Shown: piece by piece, positions 17,253 through 24,745 of the stretch
Numbering within the stretch: position 1 is the first letter of the stretch
Layout of the letters: each line of letters starts with the position of its first letter
Assembly: GCA_963836665.1 (NCBI GenBank)
Contig: CAWIKL010000002.1
Location: forward strand, 1-64,000
Source of the DNA: JAICSD01 sp963836665
GTDB taxonomy: Bacteria > Acidobacteriota > Vicinamibacteria > Vicinamibacterales > 2-12-FULL-66-21
Length of the DNA stretch: 64,000 bases
Direction: 5' to 3'
The notes under the pieces: generated by a model
Database searches by the model: none
What the model saw: only the letters and a program-made list of their open reading frames with translations
What the model was told of the DNA's origin: nothing
Translations under genes and position numbers: made by a program

Positions 17253-18171
17253 GAGACTCCCGCCGTACATCGAACGTACCCTCCAGCGCGAGGACGTCAA
17301 CTTCGCCCTAACCAACCGCATTCCGCGGCGGCTCCTGACGCGTTTCATGGGATGGTTCAGCCGAATCGAACAACCACTGGTCCGGGACCTGTCGATCGCC
17401 GCCTTCGCGTTGTTCGCGGGGGACCTGCGGCTGTTCGAAGCGAAGAAGAAAACCTTCCGGAGCTTGCACGACTGCTTCATCCGGGAGTTGCGTGAGGGCG
17501 CCCGCCCGATTCGCGGCGGAGCTGAGGTCCTCGTCAGCCCTTGCGATGCCATCGTCGGGGCGTTCGGCATGATTGAGGGCGGCGAGTTGCTCCAGGTCAA
17601 GGGGTCGCGCTACTCGCTGGCGGATCTGCTGCAGGATCCGGACGAGGCGGAACGATTCGGTGGCGGCACGTACGTCACGCTGCGGCTGGCCAGCGGGATG
17701 TATCACCGCTTCCACGCCCCCTGCGAGGGTCGCGTGACGAGGGTCACCCATATTCCCGGCGATCTGTGGAACGTGAACCCGATCGCGCTCGGCCGAATCC
17801 CGCGGCTGTATTGCCGCAACGAACGGGTCGCGATCGCGATCAAGGAGGAGCGACACGCACGTGTCACCCTCGTGGCCGTCGGGGCGGTACTCGTCGGCAG
17901 CGTTCGACTCTCTTTCATGGACCTCTCCGAGCGCCGGAACGGCGGAGAGTACGGGTCGATCGCCTGCGACAAGGCGGTTCGACAGGGCGGCGAACTCGGC
18001 TATTTCCATCACGGGTCGACCATCGTCGTGCTGGCGACCCGTCCGCTGATCCCCTGCGAGCACCTGCGCGGCGGCGAGGTGGTCCGCATGGGCGACCCCT
18101 TGCTGCATGTCGGTCTGGCGCCGTGCGGGCGTCAGGGTCTCGCCGCTCACGCCGTCAGGCACTCGAGTTGA
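17251..18171 (+). CDS. psd: Phosphatidylserine decarboxylase
   Basis: A 306-residue proenzyme that converts phosphatidylserine to phosphatidylethanolamine. The N-terminus (QREDVNFALTNRIPRRLLTR) and the segments FSRIEQPLVRDLSI and KKTFRSLHDCFIRELREG match the long Psd type. YVTLRLASGMYHRFHAPCEG contains the conserved histidine region. The self-cleavage site reads YFHHGSTIVVLA; the usual LGST is HGST here, but the Gly-Ser-Thr that forms the pyruvoyl group is kept. The C-terminus after the site is longer than usual. No phosphatidylserine synthase gene is in the window. Its start codon overlaps that of the divergent aminotransferase, and its last 25 bases overlap the converging glycosyltransferase. 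Confidence 0.88.
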   Translation: MRLPPYIERTLQREDVNFALTNRIPRRLLTRFMGWFSRIEQPLVRDLSIAAFALFAGDLRLFEAKKKTFRSLHDCFIRELREGARPIRGGAEVLVSPCDAIVGAFGMIEGGELLQVKGSRYSLADLLQDPDEAERFGGGTYVTLRLASGMYHRFHAPCEGRVTRVTHIPGDLWNVNPIALGRIPRLYCRNERVAIAIKEERHARVTLVAVGAVLVGSVRLSFMDLSERRNGGEYGSIACDKAVRQGGELGYFHHGSTIVVLATRPLIPCEHLRGGEVVRMGDPLLHVGLAPCGRQGLAAHAVRHSS

Positions 18172-19335
18172 GCAGCGTCCCCGGCAGGCCTCGTCTCCCC
18201 GAGCATGGCCTCGTATGCGGCAACCTGCCGACCGACGGCGTCGGGCCACGCGCCGAACCGCGACGCCACCTGGCGTCCACGCTGAACGAGGTCGGCATGA
18301 TCGCCGTTCATCGCGTGATCGATGGCCTCACCGAACTGCTCGACCGATCCCGCACTGAACATCAGGGGCGAGCGGCATGCCGCCAGCAGTTCGCTCGTGC
18401 CTCCCTCTGATGGACCGACGACGACCAGTCCCGCGGCCGCCCCCTCGAGCGCCGTCAATCCAAATGTCTCGTAGCGGCCCGGTGCCAGCAGGACGTCGTG
18501 TGACGCATACAGCGTGCGCATGACGGCACGGTCGCTGACATGCCCGATATAACGGAATCGAGGATGCGGGAGTCCCTTCAGCGCGTCCGCGTGCTTCCCG
18601 ATGCCGGCCACCGTCACCGTGACATCAGGCTGTTCGAGTAAGCGCGGCAGGACGCGGAGAACCAGCCGGAATTCTTTGTCATCGTCCAACCGACCGGCGT
18701 AGAGCAGACGCCGCAACCCGGACGGCTTCCGATGCAGCGCGACTCGCAGCAGGTCTGGATCGACGCCGACATCCGCTCTGGAAACCCGCGTCACACCGAC
18801 CTCGCCGAGGCGGTGGAGCATGGTCTCGGAGGAGACGAAGACGGCGTCGCAGGCCGCGTGTTGGCGATGCAGCTGCCGATCCGCCCAGGCCTCGAGGCTG
18901 CGCCGCGCAGACGCCATCGGCAGCCATCGGCCAAGCCGCGGATGGATGTAGGTGCGAATGGGATCGGAATGACAATACGTCGTCAGCAGACCACGGTACG
19001 GTCCGCGAAACCGCAGCATCAGGCCCATCGGCAGGCTGAACCACGGATCATGGGTCTCGAGAATATCCGGCGAGTACCTGTTCGACCGCCTCGCGGACGG
19101 CCCCATATTGAGTGAGAAGGCGGTAGCGGTCCGGATCACGCGAGGCGCGGGGGCCGTAGACATGCACGATCGACACTGAGGGGGCGAGTTGCCGCACCTC
19201 GGGGCGCGGGCCGGGGGCGATCAGCACGTAGCGATGCCGTCGCTGTCGCGCGAACCAGTCCAGGCGGGCGCGGAGGAATGTCGTAACGCCGCCGCCCTTG
19301 TCACAGTAGAACGCCGCCAGATCACAAAACGTCAT
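18147..19335 (-). CDS. Glycosyltransferase, GT4-like (one frameshift)
   Basis: About 395 residues. The N-terminal half (MTFCDLAAFYCDKGGGVTTF, then HRYVLIAPGPRPEV) and the C-terminal half (LLYAGRLDDDKEF, VTVTVAGIGKHADALK, LLAPGRYETFGLTALEGAAA) make a complete GT-B glycosyltransferase with the family EX7E-type region. The two halves lie in different frames that meet at the plus-strand GTACC at 19074-19078; removing one base gives VEQYSPDILETHDPW. The ATG at 19335 overlaps the stop of the preceding gene (ATGA), so it is translationally coupled. Donor and acceptor are unknown. It is probably the last gene of a four-gene minus-strand operon starting with the PHP-domain gene. Confidence 0.78.
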
Positions 19336-19826
19336 CGTCGACCCCGCCGCATTACATTGACCAGTCCCGCCACATCGCCGGCCAGGGAGTGTCCGCCCGG
19401 TCCGACAAGCATGATGTCGTGCCCCATCAGCAGCCATTCGACGCCACTCGACGCTGCCGACAGCCCACACGAGAGCGCGACCCCCCGCCACAGCCGCGGT
19501 GTGCCAGCCGTCGCGTGCGCGGCGATCTCAATCAGGTGAGCCCCGGCCGGTACGGCGACGATCGCCACGGTCAGCGCACCCCACCGCGGCTGCGTGTTGC
19601 GCAATTCCTGCACGACGCCGGCGCACGTGCCGGCTAGCGGCAGGCGGAACGCCGCATCGACGATCAAAGTCCGCGCCGCGACGGCGAATCCGAACTCGAT
19701 CGTCGTCCCGAAAAAAATCGAGCCCCGCATCAGCGCGCTCGCCAGCGCGGCCTTCCAGTTCCACCGCGTCCGCAGGAAGCGGACGGGATGTCGAACCAGC
19801 CCACTGAGCGCTGTCGCGACGCTCAT
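19332..19826 (-). CDS. Small membrane protein in glycosyltransferase operon
   Basis: A 164-residue protein with four weakly to clearly hydrophobic helices: ALMRGSIFFGTTIEFGFAVA, LTVAIVAVPAGAHLIEIAAH, WRGVALSCGLSAASSGVEWL and the C-terminal GHSLAGDVAGLVNVM. I do not recognise the family. It starts at ATG 19826 with an ATGA overlap with the glycosyltransferase upstream, and ends with another ATGA overlap with the glycosyltransferase downstream. Such tight coupling suggests it works with both enzymes, for example as a membrane anchor or lipid-carrier-handling protein. That is inference only. Confidence 0.7.
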   Translation of the reverse strand: MSVATALSGLVRHPVRFLRTRWNWKAALASALMRGSIFFGTTIEFGFAVAARTLIVDAAFRLPLAGTCAGVVQELRNTQPRWGALTVAIVAVPAGAHLIEIAAHATAGTPRLWRGVALSCGLSAASSGVEWLLMGHDIMLVGPGGHSLAGDVAGLVNVMRRGRR

Positions 19827-21055
19827 GCGGACTGCTCTTCTGGAATCGGCACGAGCGAGCCGTTCGATTGACGTTCGTCGCTCCCGACGCTCTGCGCCAC
19901 ACGGTAGGCGTGGTAGACGGTGTTGAACACCGAGGGCCAGGAGCGCTGCAGGGCGCATTCGCGCGCGGCCACGGCCATGCGCCGGCGACGCTCCGGGTTG
20001 CTGACCAGGTCGAGCGAGTGACGCACGAAGTCGGTGTGAGTGGGGGCCAGCACCGCGGCGCGAGACTCCGCGATGAACCGCTGGCCGCCGCGCGCCATGG
20101 CGACGACCGGCACCCCCGACGCCATCGCCTCGTTGACGACGTTGCCGACGGTCTCGGTTTCCGACGGAAAGACGAAGAGATCGAGATCCGCGTAGGCATC
20201 GGCGAGCGCCTCGTGGCGGAGCACGCCGGTAAAGGTGGCGCCGGGTAGATGCGCGCTCAGCCACTCGCGCTCGCCACCGTCGCCGATCAGCGTCATGCGG
20301 ACATCGGTTCGTCCGGCGGCGCGCAGCGCATCATAGAGAGCCGCCAGCGCGCGGACGTTCTTTTCGACCGACAACCGCCCGACGTAGCCGACGTTGATCT
20401 CCCCGTTGCGCCGCAAGCGACGGGCGGGGGTGAAGAGCTGCGTGTCGACGCCGCGCGTCATGACGAAGGTCGGCTTTTTCGTCTTCAGCTCCAGCCGGCG
20501 CTTCCACTCCTCGTTGGGCGCGAGCACGACACGCGGTAACGCGTAGAAGAGCGTCGCGACGGTCAGGGCGTGGTGTTCGACCGTGGCGCCCAGGCGGTCG
20601 CGCAGCGGGTCGGTGAGACGGGCCAGGCGTGCGAGGAGGCGGCTGGAGGCGTACTCGTGCAGATTGGTGTGCCAGGAGCCGACCATCGGGATGCGCAGCC
20701 GCCGTCCGAGAAGGGCGCCGAGCTGCCCGATGTCGCTTGGACCGGTGAAGTGGAGCACGTCGGGGCGGAACCAGCGCAGCACTTTCGCGACGCGGCCGGC
20801 GTAACGCCACAGCGCCACGTCGAACGCCAGGTCGTGCTCGAGCGGAAACGAGAACGCTGGCGAACGGCCAAGCTGTAGCCGCACAATCGAGCCCGACTCG
20901 ATGAGCTGCGTCGACGGCCCGCCGTGCACGACGAGTAACGGCCGCTCCCGTTCTGCCGCGAAGGTCTCGAGCGCCGTCGCCGTTCGCGCGACGCCGTTGG
21001 CCTCCAGATACGAGTCCGTGAAGAGTGCGACGCGGGGCATGGGCATGGATGGCAT
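19823..21055 (-). CDS. Glycosyltransferase, GT4 family
   Basis: A 410-residue GT-B enzyme of the group that includes GDP-mannose:phosphatidylinositol mannosyltransferases. It begins PRVALFTDSYLEANGVARTA (nucleotide-sugar region), continues with DVLHFTGPSDIGQLG and MVGSWHTNLHEYASSR, and has the donor-binding half with NVGYVGRLSVEKNVRAL, MTLIGDGGEREWLSAHLPGA and FVFPSETETVGNVVNEAMAS. The segment GSWHTNLHEY is typical of glycolipid-forming members. ATG 21055 is chosen because GAGGAAGG lies just upstream; ATG 21046 and 21040 are alternatives. It lies 13 bases after the PHP gene and overlaps the membrane-protein gene by four bases. Confidence 0.85.
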   Translation of the reverse strand: MPSMPMPRVALFTDSYLEANGVARTATALETFAAERERPLLVVHGGPSTQLIESGSIVRLQLGRSPAFSFPLEHDLAFDVALWRYAGRVAKVLRWFRPDVLHFTGPSDIGQLGALLGRRLRIPMVGSWHTNLHEYASSRLLARLARLTDPLRDRLGATVEHHALTVATLFYALPRVVLAPNEEWKRRLELKTKKPTFVMTRGVDTQLFTPARRLRRNGEINVGYVGRLSVEKNVRALAALYDALRAAGRTDVRMTLIGDGGEREWLSAHLPGATFTGVLRHEALADAYADLDLFVFPSETETVGNVVNEAMASGVPVVAMARGGQRFIAESRAAVLAPTHTDFVRHSLDLVSNPERRRRMAVAARECALQRSWPSVFNTVYHAYRVAQSVGSDERQSNGSLVPIPEEQSA

Positions 21056-21068
21056 GGCCGGACCTTCC

Positions 21069-22229
21069 TCAGCTGGACAACGGGATCGGGCTGACCGGCG
21101 CGCCGCCGTCAAATCGACGCAGCACCGTCTGCCACACACGCATCATCGGAGCGGCGGTCAGCAGCTGAAACGCGACGATCGCGGAGCGCACCCACAACGG
21201 CCCGCCGCCTGGCCAGTGGTACGACAACGACTGAATGCCGCTGGCGCTTTCGCACGAGACCCGGTCGGTCCAGCGCTGCCATCCGGCCGGGGATTGGCGG
21301 CGCGGGGCCAGGACGTCGTTCGCCGAGGCGACGATCCGCGCGCCGAGATGTTCCTGGTATTCAGGCATCACGACCACATGGCTGACGCCGTCGCGCACTT
21401 CCGCCGCGAAATCGGCGAACTTCCGCGCGCGCGTCACGTTGAGCACGGCGTTGGCCGCGCGGGCGTGGCGATCGCCGCCCGAGATCAGCGGGAGACCGCG
21501 GTCGCGGCTCAGTCGGCGCACGCCGCCGTTCTCCGATCGCGATCGATAGCCGTTGATCTCCACGGCGTGGATCCGGCGCTGGTGGGCATCGAGAAAGTCC
21601 CGGAGCCGACGCGTGTGCAGCGCCTCGCCGACGCACGCGAGATCCCACAATGGGTGGTTGAAGACCACCAGGACACCGTCGGCGTGCAGGGCATTGAGAA
21701 TGTCCTCGAGGCCGCCCACGCGTCCGAGCGTGTGTGCCGAGAGCCAGGTGAACCAGTCCGCGGCGGTCGCCCGCGGCAGGTCGTGCACGCCAAGGTGAAA
21801 GAAGCCCTCGTGGTAGGGAACCGTCCACTCGAACGAGATCGGGGCGCTGGCCGCGCCAGACTTGGCCTGGAGCTCGAGACCCGCCGCGATGTTGTCGTGA
21901 TCGGTCAGCGAAACGATGGGGGCAAGCCGCAGGCGGTTCTCGATCTGGGATGCCTCGCATGCGAAGACTTCCTGTGGCGTGACCGGAGGGTGCCACCAGC
22001 CCTTGGAGAAGTCGATCTGCTCGTTCAGGGCGCGACGCCGTTCCAGTTCGCGATCGAACCGGCTGCCGAGAAGGGGAATGCGGCTGATATAGGGAGGCAG
22101 ATCCGACAGGACTTCGCGGGAATGGTGCGTGTGCGCATGCAGCGAAACACCGGAGTGAAACTCCTTCCAGTCCGCCCCCTCGGCGAACGCGCGAAGGCTG
22201 GTATGCGGCAACAGTCCGGAGTCGCTCAT
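21069..22229 (-). CDS. PHP-domain metal-dependent phosphoesterase-like protein
   Basis: A 386-residue protein with PHP-type metal motifs: VSLHAHTHHSREVLSD (motif I), PIVSLTDHDNIAAG (motif II), VVFNHPLWDLA (motif III) and LISGGDRHARAAN (motif IV). The C-terminal segment (GGGPLWVRSAIVAFQLLTAA) could be membrane-associated. PHP proteins of this type hydrolyse phosphate esters, and in lipid clusters they may act on phosphorylated lipid or sugar heads. It is the first gene of the minus-strand operon with two glycosyltransferases. The region upstream (22230-22329) is short and contains no clear promoter. Confidence 0.75.
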   Translation of the reverse strand: MSDSGLLPHTSLRAFAEGADWKEFHSGVSLHAHTHHSREVLSDLPPYISRIPLLGSRFDRELERRRALNEQIDFSKGWWHPPVTPQEVFACEASQIENRLRLAPIVSLTDHDNIAAGLELQAKSGAASAPISFEWTVPYHEGFFHLGVHDLPRATAADWFTWLSAHTLGRVGGLEDILNALHADGVLVVFNHPLWDLACVGEALHTRRLRDFLDAHQRRIHAVEINGYRSRSENGGVRRLSRDRGLPLISGGDRHARAANAVLNVTRARKFADFAAEVRDGVSHVVVMPEYQEHLGARIVASANDVLAPRRQSPAGWQRWTDRVSCESASGIQSLSYHWPGGGPLWVRSAIVAFQLLTAAPMMRVWQTVLRRFDGGAPVSPIPLSS

Positions 22230-22329
22230 CTGCTCCTCGAACGTCGACCACCACGGTATAGGGGTATCGCGACAGTTGCGCGACGAGCAGGCAACGATCG
22301 GGTTAAATAGGACTTCGGGCGAATCAGAC

Positions 22330-23361
22330 TTAAAAATCGTCCCGGCGCCAGATCAGCGGCAGCGTAATCGCCACGGCCATCAGCGTGACCAGCGCATCGA
22401 TGAACCAGAAGCCCCAGCTCCACTCCCGCAGCGGCACGCCGCCGACGTTCATGCCGAACATCTGCGGAATGATGTTCATCGGCAGCGTGGCCACCGTGAC
22501 CACCGTCAGAATGAAGACGGTGCGGTTGGTGCGCTCGTCGGTCACGGCCGACACTTCCTGCTGCAGCGAGCGCACCCGATCGACCAGCGCCACGCAGTCA
22601 TTGATCGACGCGGCGAGCGCCTCGGCTCCCTGCCTGAGCTCTTCGACATCCTCGCGCGCCATCCACGCCGGCGGCCGGGCGAGAATACGAAACAGGGCGG
22701 ACGGCTCCGGGGCCAGCAATCTCTGGAGACGGGCCAGCGTCCGTCGAACGCCACCGAGCCTGGAGCGGACGCCGCCGATCCGATTGGTGAACACGCGATC
22801 TTCCAGATCGTCGACCTGTCCCGCCGTCTCCTGCACGATGTGCGCGAGGATTTCCGCCTGGCCGCCCAAGAGATCGGCCAGCAGTTCGAGCGCGGATCGA
22901 AAGCGTCGGCCGCTCCTGATGTGCTCCCGCAAACGTTCGGCCGAACGCAGCGGCGTGTGCCGCGCGCTGACCAGGAGCCGGCCATCGGCGCAGACGCTCA
23001 TCCTCGAGACTTCGGATGTGTCGGCGCCGAACCAGGTCACGTCATTGAGCACCGCCACCAGGGCATCGTCGGTCGGCTCGACCCGCGTCGACTTCGCTTC
23101 GCGCAGCGAGTCGTAGAACTCGATCGGGAGCGTCAGGTGATCGCGCATCCAGCGGACTGCGGCCTGGTTGGAGAGGTTGAAGTGCGCCCAGACAAACCCC
23201 GCCGTGGGTTCGGCGACCGCGCGGCGCAATTCGTCCTCGTCGATCGAGCGGCCGGCGCCGTGCGGCTGGAAGGCAAACGCACAGAGCAGTCCGGACTTGT
23301 CGGATCCGTATCGCGTGCTTTCCACGTCGATCCGGGTCACAGTCAATCGGTCAGGTTCCAT
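22330..23361 (-). CDS. CorA/ZntB family divalent metal transporter
   Basis: A 343-residue protein with a long cytoplasmic N-terminal domain and two C-terminal helices. The pore signature is GMNVGG, preceded by FILTVVTVATLPMNII and followed by the last helix WGFWFIDALVTLMAVAITLP. The N-terminal FVWAHFNLSNQAAVRWM and the acidic linker pattern resemble ZntB (zinc, proton-driven) more than CorA (magnesium), but the ion is not certain. Its ATG at 23361 lies inside the end of zwf (overlap 19 bases), so it is translationally coupled to it. This position after carbohydrate genes suggests a shared transcript and a link to cation supply for those enzymes. Confidence 0.85.
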   Translation of the reverse strand: MEPDRLTVTRIDVESTRYGSDKSGLLCAFAFQPHGAGRSIDEDELRRAVAEPTAGFVWAHFNLSNQAAVRWMRDHLTLPIEFYDSLREAKSTRVEPTDDALVAVLNDVTWFGADTSEVSRMSVCADGRLLVSARHTPLRSAERLREHIRSGRRFRSALELLADLLGGQAEILAHIVQETAGQVDDLEDRVFTNRIGGVRSRLGGVRRTLARLQRLLAPEPSALFRILARPPAWMAREDVEELRQGAEALAASINDCVALVDRVRSLQQEVSAVTDERTNRTVFILTVVTVATLPMNIIPQMFGMNVGGVPLREWSWGFWFIDALVTLMAVAITLPLIWRRDDF

Positions 23362-24737
23362 CCGCCGATATCTGCCACCAGCCGGTCGGCCTGCGGCGGC
23401 CCCCAGCTTCCCTGTGCATACTCGTAGATCATGCCGGAGCTGGCCAGCACCGGATCCACGATCGTCCACGCCGCCTCCACCACGTCTCGACGGGCGAACA
23501 GTGTCAGGTCGCCCGCCATCGCGTCCGACAGCAGCCGCTCGTAGTCTCCAATGCGCGGCATGCCATCACTCGCCTGCTTCGCTTCGTTGACGAGCGACAG
23601 TTCGACCGGATGCCCGGCCATGCCTTCACCGGCGCGCTTGACGCGCGCTCCGAGCGCGATGATCACGTCCGGGCTGAGGCGGAAGCGCACGTAGTTCCCC
23701 ATCGACGGCATCGGCTCGTTGAAGACGACCTGCGGCGGCGTGTTGAACTCGACGATCACTTCCGTGTGGGTCGACCGAAGCGCCTTTCCCGCCCGGACGT
23801 AGAAGGGAACGCCCGCCCAGCGCCACGAATCGACAAAGAGGCACAGCGCCGCATAGGTGGGCACACTGGATGCGGCCGAGACGCCTGGCTCGTCGCGATA
23901 TCCGAGAAACTGGCCGAGGACCACGTGGTCGTCGGTGATCGGGCGGATCTTGCGCAGCACCTTGTGCTGCTCGTCGCGAATCGCCTCGGGAATCATCGAC
24001 GCGGGTGCCTCCATCGCCAGATAGCTGACGACCTGCAGGAGGTGATTCTGGATGACATCCCGGATGACGCCGGCCTCCTCATAGAAGCGGCCGCGCCCCG
24101 TCACGCCAAAGCTCTCCGCCAAGGTGATCTGCACGTTCTCGACATAGTGCCGATTCCAGATCGGCTCGAGAAAGGCGTTGGCGAACCGGAAATAGAGCAG
24201 GTTCTGGACCGGCTCCTTCCCGAGGTAATGATCGATGCGAAAGATGCGATCCTCGTTGAACGCGGTGTGCAGGACCGCGCTCAGGGCGCGTGCCGACGCG
24301 AGATCGCGGCCGAATGGCTTTTCCAGGATGACCCGCGCGTGCTCGGTCATCCCCGCCGCGAGCAACTGCTCGACCACGACCTGGAACAGGCTGGGCGGAA
24401 TCGCCAGATAGTGGGCCGGCCGCGAAGCGTGGTCGAGCTCGGCGCGCAGACGCAGGAACGTCGCCTGATCGACGTAGTCCCCATCCACGTAGCGAAGCCG
24501 ATCGGCCAGCATAGTGAACGCCGCCTCGTCGGGGTGGCCGAACTCCGCCACGCTGGCCCGCGCCCGCGCGATCAGATCGTCCCGCGACCAGCCTGAATTC
24601 GCCACGCCGACGACCGGGAAGGTGAGCCGTCCCCTCCTGGCCATCGCGTGCAGCGCCGGAAAGATCTTCTTGTAGGCGAGATCGCCGGTGGCGCCAAAGA
24701 ACACCAGCGCGTCAGAGCGAGGCTTGGCCTCAGCCAT
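23343..24737 (-). CDS. zwf: Glucose-6-phosphate dehydrogenase
   Basis: A 464-residue NADP-dependent enzyme that oxidises glucose 6-phosphate at the head of the pentose phosphate pathway. The Rossmann motif is FFGATGDLAYKKIFPAL, the active site RIDHYLGKEPVQNL with its catalytic histidine region is intact, and VILEKPFGRDLASA and AGVIRDVIQNHLLQV are also typical. ATG 24737 has AAGGG five bases upstream; ATG 24749 would overlap the glgP stop as ATGA and is an equally possible coupled start. The gene follows glgP directly, so glycogen breakdown, NADPH formation and a metal transporter are probably co-expressed. Confidence 0.93.
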   Translation of the reverse strand: MAEAKPRSDALVFFGATGDLAYKKIFPALHAMARRGRLTFPVVGVANSGWSRDDLIARARASVAEFGHPDEAAFTMLADRLRYVDGDYVDQATFLRLRAELDHASRPAHYLAIPPSLFQVVVEQLLAAGMTEHARVILEKPFGRDLASARALSAVLHTAFNEDRIFRIDHYLGKEPVQNLLYFRFANAFLEPIWNRHYVENVQITLAESFGVTGRGRFYEEAGVIRDVIQNHLLQVVSYLAMEAPASMIPEAIRDEQHKVLRKIRPITDDHVVLGQFLGYRDEPGVSAASSVPTYAALCLFVDSWRWAGVPFYVRAGKALRSTHTEVIVEFNTPPQVVFNEPMPSMGNYVRFRLSPDVIIALGARVKRAGEGMAGHPVELSLVNEAKQASDGMPRIGDYERLLSDAMAGDLTLFARRDVVEAAWTIVDPVLASSGMIYEYAQGSWGPPQADRLVADIGGWNLTD

Positions 24738-24745
24738 CGGACCCT

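Noticed and set aside
13568..22229. Phosphonate or polyketide biosynthetic cluster
   Set aside because: No phosphoenolpyruvate mutase, ketosynthase or peptide synthetase is present; lipid and glycan enzymes fit better.
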